The notes: generated by a model from the sequence alone, not told the origin. DNA of 64,000 bases from 'Nostoc azollae' 0708 (GCF_000196515.1 NC_014248.1:682001-746000); one strand, 5' to 3'. Numbered from the stretch's first letter, positions 19,777 to 29,607 are shown. Numbers and translations are program-made.

Positions 19777-20655
19777 GCTATTAATAGCTAAAATATTATA
19801 ACTGCCAAAAACTTTTAAAACCTCACTAAAAGTGCTTAATTCAGATAAAGCAGATCTCAGCAAAGGAGAGTTTATCCCTGCTTCTGCATCTATGAAAAAT
19901 AAGTATTCTCCTAAAGAACGCTTGGTGGGACGAGATTCAATTCGACTCAAATTAATTCCCAGATGAGCAAATACTTCCAAGGCTTTGACTAATGCACCAG
20001 GCATATTAGCAGGTAAGCTGAAAGCTAAAGATGTATGAGTAGGTGCAAAAGATTGTTCAGCACTATCGGCTTGATCCACCACCCAAAAGCGTGTACAGTT
20101 TTCTGGATAGTCGTTAATCCCACTGACGAGAATAGGTAGATTATAAAGCTGGGCGGCCCTGCTAGAAGATATTGCAGCTATTATTGGTACTCCAGGGAGT
20201 CGCTGTAATGCTTCTGTCGTAGAATTACTAGCAATTAAATTAGCATTAGGTAGAAATTTAGCTAACCAACCTTGACATTGTGCTAATGCTTGTGGATGAG
20301 AATAAACGGTCTCTATTTTATCTAAACTATTTGCACAGGAAATTAAGGCATGATTTATAGGCAGAACCAAAGCCAGTTTAATTTGCAATGTGTCTAATTG
20401 CCAAAGGCTATCCATTGTCATGCTCACACTACCTTCAATGGAATTTTCCACAGGGATAACAGCTATATTAGCCTGTTGTGTAGTAACTGCTTGCAATGAT
20501 TTAGCAATGGTGGGGTAAGGAGATAAGTTGGCTTCTATATTTTGATTGCTTTTTAGCCAGTTGAGATAAAAAAAAGCTGCTTGTTCAGAATAAGTTCCAG
20601 CCGGACCTAAATGTGCAATCACCGAAGGTGCGCGTTTCGCCGTCGCTACAGTCAT
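19774..20655 (-). CDS. pheA: Prephenate dehydratase
   Basis: The 293-residue monofunctional enzyme converts prephenate to phenylpyruvate in phenylalanine synthesis. The catalytic domain begins IAHLGPAGTYSEQAAFFYL and holds VIPVENSIEGSVSMTMD. NCTRFWVVDQ gives the TRF motif with the essential threonine. The C-terminal ACT domain (SLAFSLPANMPGALVKALEVF, then NLSRIESRPTKRSLGEYLFF) contains the ESRP allosteric motif for phenylalanine feedback. It runs opposite to the LON-domain gene. The last codons lie within an inverted-repeat arm. It ends ...YNILAINS, so the very C-terminus may have been rewritten by the insertion. Confidence 0.97.
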   Translation of the reverse strand: MTVATAKRAPSVIAHLGPAGTYSEQAAFFYLNWLKSNQNIEANLSPYPTIAKSLQAVTTQQANIAVIPVENSIEGSVSMTMDSLWQLDTLQIKLALVLPINHALISCANSLDKIETVYSHPQALAQCQGWLAKFLPNANLIASNSTTEALQRLPGVPIIAAISSSRAAQLYNLPILVSGINDYPENCTRFWVVDQADSAEQSFAPTHTSLAFSLPANMPGALVKALEVFAHLGINLSRIESRPTKRSLGEYLFFIDAEAGINSPLLRSALSELSTFSEVLKVFGSYNILAINS

Positions 20656-20981
20656 ATTATTTTGAATTTTGGGTTCACTGAAAGTTTCTTATACTTCTAT
20701 ACCTTATATCCCACCTTCCGCACCCTAGTACAGTATGGCGTAAATAAACCAACCAACCATTCTAAATCTCTGAAAAGCTGACGCCCCATTCATTTTGAAT
20801 TTTGTTGACCCAGCCTGCTGGAAGCACTATTTTGTTAACGTAGCTCTTCTGAAAGAAGCATTTTGAATTCACAGCGGTACTAGTTCTTTGATGGATTATT
20901 AATAAACTTATTGATTGTATACACATCAATTTAATTTTTTTTTTAAATATTAAAATTAGAAAACAATGCTTTAATCTACTC
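20656..20981. other. Divergent promoter region pheA / DUF1997
   Basis: These 326 bases lie between two divergent starts. The right half is very AT-rich, with a poly-T run at 20934-20943. No specific operator was recognised and no open frame is supported. Confidence 0.45.
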
Positions 20982-21569
20982 ATGGCTACCAAATTTACTG
21001 CTTCCCAATCGGTCGAAATTGCTGTCCCCAAACAGCCTATTCCTATTCACCACTACTTGCGTCAGCCTCAACGGCTGGTGAATACTTTGACTGATAACAA
21101 CAGGATTCACCAGTTGTCTGAGGAAGTGTTCCGGTTAAAAATGCGTCCTCTGACCTTTATTTCATTGAGTATTCAACCTACTGTAGACATGAGAGTTTGG
21201 TCAGATTCCCAAGGAACGATTTATTTACGTTCTGTCGGTTGTGAAATCCTTGGACTTGAGTATATTAACCAACGCTTTACTCTGAATTTAAAAGGATATT
21301 TATCACCACAACAAGTAAATAATGAGACTCACTTACAGGGAAAAGCCGATTTGGAAGTGGTAGTGGATATTCCCCAGCCATTTTCCCTCACTCCAAGAGC
21401 AATTTTAGAAGCCACAGGTAATGGCTTACTTAAAAGTGTGTTAATGACAATTAAACAAAGATTGTTACATCACCTCCTCACTGATTATCGTCATTGGGTA
21501 ATATCACAAACGCAAACAAAGGTTATTGGTGCTGAAAATACTGATTTAGCAATTCTCAACTTTGACTAA
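20982..21569 (+). CDS. DUF1997 family protein
   Basis: This 195-residue protein of the cyanobacterial/plastid DUF1997 family has YLRQPQRLVNTLTDNNRIHQ, then FRLKMRPLTFISLSIQPTVD and the C-terminal LLKSVLMTIKQRLLHHLLTD. The family has a START-like beta-sheet pattern and unknown biochemical role. There is no signal peptide or membrane helix, so it is probably cytosolic or peripheral. Its place next to rnhB and rne and divergent from pheA matches the order I associate with Nostocales genomes. It converges on rnhB with 114 bases between the stops. Confidence 0.85.
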   Translation: MATKFTASQSVEIAVPKQPIPIHHYLRQPQRLVNTLTDNNRIHQLSEEVFRLKMRPLTFISLSIQPTVDMRVWSDSQGTIYLRSVGCEILGLEYINQRFTLNLKGYLSPQQVNNETHLQGKADLEVVVDIPQPFSLTPRAILEATGNGLLKSVLMTIKQRLLHHLLTDYRHWVISQTQTKVIGAENTDLAILNFD

Positions 21570-21683
21570 CTTTCTAAGTAATTCCTGATTGGTAATTGGT
21601 GATTAATTACTCTAGCTTGCTGTCCCAACAATTTGGGATTTGCGTTAGCGAAGCAGATACAAATTCTTCTACCTTTTGCCTCA

Positions 21684-22349
21684 TCACTGAATTTGGCAGG
21701 GACGAAAAGATCGACGATGTAAGGGTGATGCTCCGTATTTTCGAAGAGCCAGCAAATGACGCTGGCTTCCATAACCCTTATTACGCTCTAATTCATACAT
21801 CGGATATTTAGATGCCAGACGTAGCAGTAAGTCATCACGCCAAACTTTGGCCATGATACTAGCAGATGCTATGTTGAGTGATCGCTCATCTCCCTTAATC
21901 ATAGTTTCTTGTGGTATCAGTAAGTCCTTTACCAACTGATTACCATCAACTAAGCAGAGTGCAGGCGGTACTTTCAACTTCAGTACAGCCCGCTTCATGG
22001 CTAACAAAGTAGCTTGCAAAATATTAAACTGATCAATTTCCGCAGTTGTAGCATAACCAATTTTCCAGTCTAAAACGAGCCCATTAATTTGCTGTGCCAA
22101 CTGAGTTCTGCGAGAAGCAGACAACTTCTTGCTGTCTTTAATTTTAGCCGCCATCAGTTTTGGCAATGCATCTGCTGATAACATCACTGCTGCTGCAACT
22201 ACAGGACCAAATAATGCACCACGTCCCACTTCATCTACACCTGCAACCAAGCCATGAATATTAGCACAAGTGGACAACTCCCACCAACTAGATTCTGGTA
22301 AGGGTGCAGTTGACAAAAGAGATACAGGTTTTGGTTCTGTTTCTACCAT
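21684..22349 (-). CDS. rnhB: Ribonuclease HII
   Basis: The 221-residue RNase HII removes RNA from RNA-DNA hybrids and excises misincorporated ribonucleotides. GVDEVGRGALFGPVVAAAVM carries the first catalytic Asp-Glu pair (DExGRG). DSKKLSASRR, CLVDGNQLVKD (third Asp) and KGYGSQRHLLALRKYG complete the family set. The N-terminus has about 34 extra residues (MVETEPKPVSLLSTAPLPES) before the domain. Only eight bases separate its start from the stop of rne, so the two are cotranscribed; this rne-rnhB pair is typical of cyanobacteria. Confidence 0.97.
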   Translation of the reverse strand: MVETEPKPVSLLSTAPLPESSWWELSTCANIHGLVAGVDEVGRGALFGPVVAAAVMLSADALPKLMAAKIKDSKKLSASRRTQLAQQINGLVLDWKIGYATTAEIDQFNILQATLLAMKRAVLKLKVPPALCLVDGNQLVKDLLIPQETMIKGDERSLNIASASIMAKVWRDDLLLRLASKYPMYELERNKGYGSQRHLLALRKYGASPLHRRSFRPCQIQ

Positions 22350-22357
22350 AACAGCTG

Positions 22358-24499
22358 TTAGTTTTCCTCTATTGCTGAAGAACGACGGCGACGACGGCGA
22401 TTAGGAGTAGAAGAAGTACTACTTAGTTCCTCTTCATCAGTGAAAGACTCAAATCCAATGGTGCTGGATTCTTGAACAGGAGGATCGATGATTAATGGCT
22501 CTAAAGATAGTTCTTCTACCTCAACTTTGGGAATGGGTATTTTGACTTTAGTCAGTTCAGAATTGGTTCTTTCAGAAACCGTTAATTCTGATATTGATTC
22601 TGATGTTGATGTTGATTCCGTTGTGGAAGTTGATGTTTGTCCAGGTTGAACAATGTTAAAAATCACAGATTTGGGATTTTTGACTTCTTGCTCCAGTTTT
22701 ACACTAGGAGAAATTCCCATCAAAGCAAACATATCTTGTTCCTGCACTGTCATTTCTACAGAAACAATTTGCGGAGGTTCTACCACCGGTTTGATGGGAT
22801 CGATTTTCACTTTGGTGCGTTCAGTTCTTTCTGTCCATCCAGCTTTACCCAGAGTGGGTGTTCGCATAACATCTCTTTCTCGTCGCGTATCGGAGAGCAG
22901 AGAGGGAATTTCTGGTGTTGGAGCTATATCACTGTCAGCATCTAAATCTAAATCTGAATCGTTCACAAAAGCCAGTGGCGTACCCAGGCGGTTTTCATCC
23001 TTGCCATTAGCACCATTGATACCAATTCGACTACGACGGGTCCGGGTACGACGTTTGTTATCGCCCATTTCCTGATAACTGGGATGGTTAATCAGATGCA
23101 TAGGTGTTAACTCAGCGTCACCTTCCAATCCTTCCCCAAATGCATCATAGCTTTCCCGTGGTTCTGACATGCGAGTAGATGGCATCCGTGGTTCTCTTTG
23201 AGATATGGGTGTTGTAAACCTCTCTTGTATATCTGCTGCGGGAATAGGCATCCGGTTTTCTATTTCCCCTGGTAAGCGCACGGTATGTCCTAAACCGCCA
23301 CAGGTGGGACAAGTTTCCCCAAACAATTCATAAATATTTTGACCTTGGCGTTTGCGGGTTAGTTCTACCAAACCTAGCTCAGTGAGTTGGGCTATCTGAG
23401 GACGAGCTTTATCAGCTTTGAGCGATTTATTAAAATGTTCTAAAACTTGTAGTTGGTCGCGCCGCGATTCCATATCAATGAAGTCAACGACAATTACGCC
23501 GGCAATGTTCCGCAAACGCAGCTGTCGGGCAATTTCTGTAGCTGCTTCGCAGTTTGTCCACAAAACTGTTTCTCTGGCTGTAGCGGAGCGCGTGAAGGAG
23601 CCAGAATTAACATCAATAACTGTTAACGCTTCCGTTGGCTCAATGATAATATAACCGCCAGAAGGTAGGTCTACTCTGGGTCTTAGGGCTTCCCGAATGG
23701 CGGCGTTAATGCGGAAATATTCTAAAATTGGGGAGCGGTCGCGGTGGTGGTCAATGAGTACACCTTGTGGTGTCTGACCTCCACTCCAGTTCTGTAAATA
23801 CTGCTTAACTCGGCGCAAACCAGTGCTGGAATCAACAACAATGCGATTTACATCTGCGCCATACATATCCCGCAATACGCGCTGGATAAAGTCATCATCC
23901 CGGTTGAGTAATGCTGGAGCGCGGGTGGATTGCGCTTCCTGTTGGATGACTTCCCATTGCTTTTGTAGCAATTCTAAGTCTTCAATAATCGCTTCTTCTG
24001 GCTTACCTTCTGCCTCTGTTCGCACCAGCACACCCATACCTGCTGGTTTAATTAAAATTGCTAGGGCGCGGAGGCGGTTACGCTCACTTTCACTCTTAAT
24101 TCGTCGGGATAAATTAACACCCCTGCCATAGGGCATCAGCACTACGTAACGTCCAGGTAGGGTAATGTTACCTGTGAGTCTCGGGCCTTTTGTTCCCGTT
24201 GGCTCTTTCATTACTTGTACCAATACTTTTTGCTGTGGTGTGAGCAATTCAGTAATGGCTGCGGAACTGCGCTTGAGTTTGAGTGGACCCAAGTCAGTGA
24301 CGTGAATAAAACCGTTGCGTTCTGGATCACCAATATTGACAAAGGCTGCATCTATCCCAGGTAACACATTCTCTACTACACCTAAGTAGATATCACCAAT
24401 TTGATGATGACCAGTGGCAACAACGAGTTCTTGGATTTGATCTTCCGAAAAAACGGCAGCTATTTGATGCTGTTCTGCGATAATAATTTGTTTTGGCAT
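22358..24499 (-). CDS. rne: Ribonuclease E/G
   Basis: The 713-residue endoribonuclease initiates mRNA decay and rRNA/tRNA processing. The catalytic half includes an S1 domain (residues about 35-120), the RNase H-like and 5'-sensor regions, Asp296 (VIDVNSGSF) and Asp339 (VDFIDMES) as the metal-binding pair, and Cys397-x2-Cys400 (CPTCGGLG), the zinc link for tetramerisation. The C-terminal half is acidic and low-complexity. It ends with NRRRRRRSSAIEEN, the arginine cluster that in cyanobacterial RNase E is known to bind polynucleotide phosphorylase. The 567-base spacer upstream fits a long 5' leader, as is known for autoregulated rne genes. It heads the rne-rnhB operon. Confidence 0.97.
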   Translation of the reverse strand: MPKQIIIAEQHQIAAVFSEDQIQELVVATGHHQIGDIYLGVVENVLPGIDAAFVNIGDPERNGFIHVTDLGPLKLKRSSAAITELLTPQQKVLVQVMKEPTGTKGPRLTGNITLPGRYVVLMPYGRGVNLSRRIKSESERNRLRALAILIKPAGMGVLVRTEAEGKPEEAIIEDLELLQKQWEVIQQEAQSTRAPALLNRDDDFIQRVLRDMYGADVNRIVVDSSTGLRRVKQYLQNWSGGQTPQGVLIDHHRDRSPILEYFRINAAIREALRPRVDLPSGGYIIIEPTEALTVIDVNSGSFTRSATARETVLWTNCEAATEIARQLRLRNIAGVIVVDFIDMESRRDQLQVLEHFNKSLKADKARPQIAQLTELGLVELTRKRQGQNIYELFGETCPTCGGLGHTVRLPGEIENRMPIPAADIQERFTTPISQREPRMPSTRMSEPRESYDAFGEGLEGDAELTPMHLINHPSYQEMGDNKRRTRTRRSRIGINGANGKDENRLGTPLAFVNDSDLDLDADSDIAPTPEIPSLLSDTRRERDVMRTPTLGKAGWTERTERTKVKIDPIKPVVEPPQIVSVEMTVQEQDMFALMGISPSVKLEQEVKNPKSVIFNIVQPGQTSTSTTESTSTSESISELTVSERTNSELTKVKIPIPKVEVEELSLEPLIIDPPVQESSTIGFESFTDEEELSSTSSTPNRRRRRRSSAIEEN

Positions 24500-25066
24500 T
24501 CAAGTTCCTCAAAAATTGGCAGCACCAATGGGGATTAGAAGACTTTTTATACCTCTAGCCCCTACTGGCAGCCCTACACGGTGCTACTGGTAATAAAAAT
24601 TCTAAATCTGAGAGAGCTTTCCATAATTGGAAGCTATTAATACTGTAATTGCGTTCACACGCCTGATTATTCCACAACGGCTGCATATGTTTTAAGTAAT
24701 TAAACCAACCGTCCGTGGTTGATTTTTGATGCAATACTTTCACCATCTAGGGTAATTGTATTGAGCAGGTGTTGTAAAAAGCTAGAGTTGGAGATCAGGC
24801 GTAGAGCTATTGGTAGTAATTGATTCACAAGGTCGCTATAGAGAGAGTATTCTTTAATCTGCCTCAGTTTGTCTGGGATTCAATCCTAGAATTTGCACTC
24901 TAATATGTTTGCTTTCGCTCCCTGAATATCAGGGTAGTGAACCAACTCATTCAATAATGCAGCGCCAGAAAATTTCTCTTCATCTCATTCTAACGCAACC
25001 TTGCTAAAAATCAATTCCCATGATGTATAACATCTGGGCAACTACTAGCAAGCTGCCCTTCTGGGA
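24500..25066. other. Probable rne 5' leader
   Basis: 567 bases upstream of rne on its strand. A 63-residue open frame (24555-24746, reverse) has no recognisable similarity and is not supported. A reverse-strand hairpin (GGGCAG...TTGCCC around 25032-25056) just after the radical SAM gene could terminate that transcript. The rest is probably promoter plus untranslated leader. Confidence 0.5.
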
Positions 25067-27763
25067 TTATATCTCTAAAAGTAGCCGGTTGCGGTGGATA
25101 TGCAGGAGGTGAAATTCTGCTTTAGCCACTTTTTCTAAAAAAGATAATAATTGCTCAGGACGCAATATCACACCGTTATGACAACAGCTACCCAAATAAC
25201 GTAAGACAGCTTTTGATTTGGTTGGGGAGTTATAGGCTTCTATTAATTCTAGATCAAACAAGCGAGCGCGCAGATTTATCATCTGATGTTTGCCTGATTT
25301 AGTTATATGTTCTACCAAGAACTCCTCTGTGATTTTGATTGCTTCAATCCACTCCTGCCATTGTTTTGTTGTCACATTACCAACCGTGGACAGTGTGAGC
25401 AAATATTCTGCTGCTTGCATTGCTTGGTTAGCTGCGGGCGCTTTTAAATCTATCTCTTCCACTTGGTAGATGGGAATATCTGAGGGTAGTTGGCTGATTA
25501 ACTGCTCATGAAAACTGCCTAAATCCATTGGTTGAGTTAACTCAAAATCCACAATTTCACCACTGCTGGTGCTACCCAAAGATAAAGCACTGGCTAGAGA
25601 AATCCGGGGATGGGGATTAAATCCACCAGTAAAGGCAACTGGTAAACCTGCTCTTCGTATGACTCTATCAAACAAGCGCATTAAATCTAGGTGACTAACT
25701 AAAGCCATATCACCATGTTTGCCGAACCGCACTCGTAAACGTTGCAGCTTGGTAGTGTTGGGAATAAAATCACCAGCAAATTTAGGAATCGCAGGTGGCT
25801 TAATAAGAATATTGTGACCGAAATCAGTACCACACACACCACAATGAGAACAACCCTCAAAAGAGCAATCGGGAACAATTGCTGCTTCTAGAGCGCGTTT
25901 TAGGTCCTCATATAGCCACTGTTTGTCAATTCCAGTATCAATATGATCCCAAGGTAGGGCAATGTCAAGAGGTGATAGCGGAATAGTGATAGGTGAGACT
26001 ATATCCTGTTCGCGATTCTCTGTTTCCTGTTCCCCGTTGCCTACAGAAAAAAGATTTAACTCGCCATTTTCAACTTGACGGTATTTCCAATCTAGACCAG
26101 CTTCAGCGATTGCAGTTCCCCATGCGGAAAAAGCCTGTTCTACATTGTCGTACCAAGAATCCATCCCTGCACCCAATTCCCAAGCACGTCTTAAAACTTT
26201 ACCTAAGGAGCGATCACCCCTGCCTATAAAGTCTTCCATTGCCGAAAGGCGAATATCAGTAAAATTCACCTTCACATTGCGAATGGGTCGGAATTCTTGT
26301 CGCAGTAGGTTTTGCTTGCGCTTAAACTCGGATGTAGAAACCGAATGCCATTGAAACGGTGTATGTGGCTTGGGCGTAAAATTAGAAATCGTCAAATTCA
26401 AGCTAAGTAATTTTCTGCCCCTAACGCGGCATTCTTGCTGTAACCAGTTTACCGTTTCCGCAATGCCCAAAACATCAGCATCTGTTTCCCCCGGTAAACC
26501 AATCATGAAATACAGCTTGATTTTGTCCCACCCTTGTTCCCAGGCTGTTTTTACTCCCCGCAATAATTCTTTATTTGTCAAGCCCTTATTGATAATATCG
26601 CGCATCCGTTGAGTTCCCGCTTCAGGTGCAAAAGTCAAGCTACCTTGGCGCGTACCACCCAAAATATTGGCAATATTCTCATCAAATCTATCCACCCTCT
26701 GAGAAGGTAAGGAGAGGGTAATATTTTCATTTTTTAACCGATTTTTGATTTCCATCCCCACTGCTGGCAGAGATAAATAATCAGAACAACTCAAAGATAA
26801 CAGAGAAAATTCATTGTAACCTGTCGCCTGCATTCCCGCCTCAATTGCTTCTACCACCTGATCTGGTTTCACATCTCGTGCTGGACGAGTCAACATACCT
26901 GGTTGACAGAAGCGACAGCCACGAGTACAACCCCGGCGAATTTCGATTGTTAGGCGATCGTGTACTGTTTCAACGTAGGGGACTAAGCCAATAGAATAAG
27001 CAGGAATCGGTGTTGCTACTCTGCGGAGAATGCGTCTTGGTACATCAGCACGCAGGGGATGTACTGCACCACCCTCTCCCATGTGATAAAATTGAGGAAC
27101 ATATACACCAGGGATTTGTGCCAAGTCCAGTAAAAGTCCTTCCCGACTTAAAAGAGCCTGTTTACCTTCTGCTAATACCAAGCCAATTTCTGGTAGTAGT
27201 TCTTCCCCATCTCCCAAAACAATAAAATCAAAAAAATCGGCGTAAGGTTCGGGGTTAGATGTTGCTGTTTGCCCACCGGCGAAAATCAAGGGCATTGGGG
27301 ACTGGGAAGATGGATAGGAAGATTTATCTTTCTCCTGCCCCTTGCCTTCTGCCTCTTGCCTCTCTCTCCATGTTAAAGGAATACCCGCCAAATCCAACAT
27401 TTCTAGGATGTTGGTTGCACCTAGTTCATAACTGAGACTAAAACCTAAAATGTCGAATTCTGTTAGAAAGCGTTTTGACTCTACCGCAAACAAAGGTGTT
27501 TGGGTCGTGCGGAGTTTTGCTCCTAAGTCTGGCCCTGGGAGGTAAGCGCGATCACATAATTGATTTGGTTGGGCATTCAAAATATTATAAAGAATGATAT
27601 GCCCCAAATTAGATGCACCAACCTCATATACTTCAGGGTAAGTTAACACCCAACGTATAGTGGCCTCATCCCAAGGCTTGTGTACTGCTAAACGCTCGTT
27701 ACCCAGGTAACGGGCAGGTTTTAAAATATCCGGTGTTATTAATTGCTCAACTAAAACAGCCAC
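25067..27763 (-). CDS. B12-binding-domain radical SAM protein with DUF2344 fusion (TIGR03960-like)
   Basis: The 898-residue fusion has an N-terminal cobalamin-binding-like domain (EVYEVGASNLGHIILYNIL) and a radical SAM core with Cys279-x3-Cys283-x2-Cys286 (RRGCTRGCRFCQPGML), where the 4Fe-4S cluster binds. GLPGETDADVLGIAETV lies in the core. A cysteine-rich linker (SFEGCSHCGVCGTDFGHN) leads to the C-terminal DUF2344 domain (RVRFGKHGDMALVSHLDLMR). The substrate is unknown; gene neighbours with ribosome and RNase genes suggest RNA or ribosome modification, which is only inference. Two low-complexity segments look like repeat-derived in-frame insertions, at residues about 136-156 (EAEGKGQEKDK) and 573-588 (GNGEQETENREQD). 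It is upstream of rne in the same direction. Confidence 0.93.
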   Translation of the reverse strand: MAVLVEQLITPDILKPARYLGNERLAVHKPWDEATIRWVLTYPEVYEVGASNLGHIILYNILNAQPNQLCDRAYLPGPDLGAKLRTTQTPLFAVESKRFLTEFDILGFSLSYELGATNILEMLDLAGIPLTWRERQEAEGKGQEKDKSSYPSSQSPMPLIFAGGQTATSNPEPYADFFDFIVLGDGEELLPEIGLVLAEGKQALLSREGLLLDLAQIPGVYVPQFYHMGEGGAVHPLRADVPRRILRRVATPIPAYSIGLVPYVETVHDRLTIEIRRGCTRGCRFCQPGMLTRPARDVKPDQVVEAIEAGMQATGYNEFSLLSLSCSDYLSLPAVGMEIKNRLKNENITLSLPSQRVDRFDENIANILGGTRQGSLTFAPEAGTQRMRDIINKGLTNKELLRGVKTAWEQGWDKIKLYFMIGLPGETDADVLGIAETVNWLQQECRVRGRKLLSLNLTISNFTPKPHTPFQWHSVSTSEFKRKQNLLRQEFRPIRNVKVNFTDIRLSAMEDFIGRGDRSLGKVLRRAWELGAGMDSWYDNVEQAFSAWGTAIAEAGLDWKYRQVENGELNLFSVGNGEQETENREQDIVSPITIPLSPLDIALPWDHIDTGIDKQWLYEDLKRALEAAIVPDCSFEGCSHCGVCGTDFGHNILIKPPAIPKFAGDFIPNTTKLQRLRVRFGKHGDMALVSHLDLMRLFDRVIRRAGLPVAFTGGFNPHPRISLASALSLGSTSSGEIVDFELTQPMDLGSFHEQLISQLPSDIPIYQVEEIDLKAPAANQAMQAAEYLLTLSTVGNVTTKQWQEWIEAIKITEEFLVEHITKSGKHQMINLRARLFDLELIEAYNSPTKSKAVLRYLGSCCHNGVILRPEQLLSFLEKVAKAEFHLLHIHRNRLLLEI

Positions 27764-28328
27764 TTTGCTATCTTCTAGCTACCTTAAATTACAGCTAATC
27801 TCCTTCAACTTAGCATTAATTCTGTTTTTCAACCGCATTGCTCATGATTAACTTAGAACTGTTTTACATAAGTTTATATCCTGATCTGTAAACTTATGTT
27901 GGGTTATTTGAAGATAAACTGATTTTTCCTCAATTGAGCAGTGCTGGGTAGCGTCTTTGCTAAATTTTTAGGGTGCGGCTCTTTAGTTTAAAGATTGTCA
28001 TAACTATACTAGAAAATGTGTCTATATATACATTTTTTTTAGGTGACTTAAAAAACAATCTACATAAGATAGTCGAAATGCAGATTAAATCATCTCTGCC
28101 CTTAGATATCAGCCTTACTATTGGCTAAAAATTACAGTATCTAAGCCAAAATCTCCTTAAACCCTCTCACTAATTTTTACCTTCAAAATGACAGAAGCAA
28201 GGTTGAGAACAAAAAATCTATCTAAAGTCTGTCGTGATCTATATCACTTAAACCCAGATATCTAGATCATTTTTTATACCAATGCTTATCGCAGATAATC
28301 AACAACAGTTAAAGTAAGTTTATTCTTT
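27764..28328. other. Divergent intergenic region
   Basis: 565 AT-rich bases between the radical SAM gene and the small gene at 28329. A TATATATACATTTTTTTT tract lies around 28024-28041. No open frame or structured RNA was recognised. Confidence 0.5.
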
Positions 28329-28526
28329 ATGATCACACAATACGCGATTCGTCAATTAGTAGAGAAGGCGTTGCACATAAAAAAATTAACGCCAGAAATA
28401 GAAAATGAGATTAACTCAGAACTAACCCAACTAGGTTACATCTCTGATGTTGATTATGAAGCTTTAGAACTCTTAATGGCAGAGATGGATGCTGGACGAG
28501 TGCAGTTAGTCCCCCGCTGGAGCTAA
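28329..28526 (+). CDS. Small conserved cyanobacterial protein, unknown function
   Basis: A 65-residue, mostly helical, slightly acidic protein: ITQYAIRQLVEKALHIKKL, a helical middle, then DYEALELLMAEMDAGRVQLV and a short WS end. It has no signal peptide, membrane helix or metal motif. The regular heptad-like spacing of hydrophobic residues and codon use like the neighbours support a real gene. I have the impression that similar short proteins occur widely in Nostocales, but no function can be given. It converges on the 120-residue gene at 28582 with 55 bases between stops. Confidence 0.65.
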   Translation: MITQYAIRQLVEKALHIKKLTPEIENEINSELTQLGYISDVDYEALELLMAEMDAGRVQLVPRWS

Positions 28527-28581
28527 ATTCCACTCATTATCCACCATAAATGCTGAATTATTAAATAGAGTCTTCATAAAT

Positions 28582-28944
28582 TTACAATTGCTGACCATCT
28601 TGGGAGGCTTGCCAAAATTGGTAAATGAACTGGTGGAGTTGCTGTTGAGCAGCGAGATCGTTGTCGGCTTTTGGTTCTTTTGGTAAAAGATCACCCAAAA
28701 AGCTAATTACTTCTGTATCTAAAGCAGGTCGAAATAAATTTACAGGCCATAACAGATCAGATGCATCTCGCATATCCGTGATCAAGGGTATATCTTGGGT
28801 AAAATTAACCAGCATTAAAGGACGCACCCAGCACAAATCTCGAGAAATGACCACTTGAATGACTTCGGCATAAAGATTTCTGTGGCCATAATCCAAAGAT
28901 AGAATTTGTCCCGGTTGAAAGTTAGAGTTAATATCCATAATCAA
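28582..28944 (-). CDS. Conserved hypothetical protein
   Basis: A 120-residue protein without membrane segments. Its first half reads like a small beta-barrel (FQPGQILSLDYGHRNLYAEV, then WVRPLMLVN). The second half is helical and ends QFIYQFWQASQDGQQL. The pattern is consistent with a cyanobacterial hypothetical family, but I cannot attach a function. Two ATG codons (28944 and 28938) could serve as start. It is divergent from clpS. Confidence 0.65.
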   Translation of the reverse strand: MIMDINSNFQPGQILSLDYGHRNLYAEVIQVVISRDLCWVRPLMLVNFTQDIPLITDMRDASDLLWPVNLFRPALDTEVISFLGDLLPKEPKADNDLAAQQQLHQFIYQFWQASQDGQQL

Positions 28945-29271
28945 GCATTGACAGTATATGCAAGGATTCTGTAGCAGTTTTCTTAATTCTAGAAGTAACG
29001 CTAATATAGTATTATGATTACCATTTGATATACAGTAGATTGCAGATCAATGAGGTACAGAATCTCAATTGAAACTTAGACAGAAAGAGAGTTTCACTCC
29101 TTACTCCTTACTCATAGTGTATTTCAGTACACAGCACCAGCAATCCTCAGACAGAAAAATTTTTATGCCGGAAATGGGAATAAAATGTTATAAAATTAAG
29201 TAAATAAGTGTTAAGCAAACGCTAGGCAGTAACCGCATTGTAGTAAATCAACAATAAAAGAGCAAAGAGTA
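28945..29271. other. Divergent intergenic region upstream of clpS
   Basis: 327 bases with no open frame. It contains simple-sequence stretches (CTCCTTACTCCTTACTCATAG) of a kind scattered through the window. No operator was recognised. Confidence 0.45.
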
Positions 29272-29550
29272 GTGTCAGTCGAAACCATTGAGAAGCGTTC
29301 AACAACCCGCAAGCTCGCGCCTCAGTATCGCGTTTTGCTCCATAACGACGACTACAACTCTATGGAGTATGTGGTTCAGGTGCTAATGACCAGTGTGCCG
29401 AGCATTACACAGCCCCAAGCTGTGAATATCATGATGGAAGCCCATAATAGCGGGTTAGCCTTAGTTATTACCTGCGCTCAGGAACACGCTGAGTTTTATT
29501 GTGAAACCTTAAAAGGTCATGGTTTAAGCAGCACTATTGAACCTGATTAA
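29272..29550 (+). CDS. clpS: ATP-dependent Clp protease adaptor ClpS
   Basis: The 92-residue adaptor delivers N-end-rule substrates to the ClpA/C-ClpP machine. The core motif YRVLLHNDDYNSMEYVVQVL contains the HNDD signature whose aspartates bind the substrate N-terminus. Also visible are MMEAHNSGLALVITCAQEHA and a final helix. The GTG at 29272 is used because the protein aligns from there and no ATG is available upstream. A 57-base gap precedes the CPBP gene, so the two may be cotranscribed. Confidence 0.97.
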   Translation: MSVETIEKRSTTRKLAPQYRVLLHNDDYNSMEYVVQVLMTSVPSITQPQAVNIMMEAHNSGLALVITCAQEHAEFYCETLKGHGLSSTIEPD

Positions 29551-29607
29551 TAGTCATTGGTCATTGATGAATATATATAAGATTGACTGATGATAATTGA
29601 CTAATAC

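Noticed and set aside
22637-24131. Forward frames up to 140 residues across rne
   Set aside because: They are serine/arginine-rich shadows of the low-complexity C-terminal half and catalytic domain of RNase E.
24555-24746. 63-residue reverse frame upstream of rne
   Set aside because: It has no recognisable family, poor start context and lies in what is probably the rne leader.
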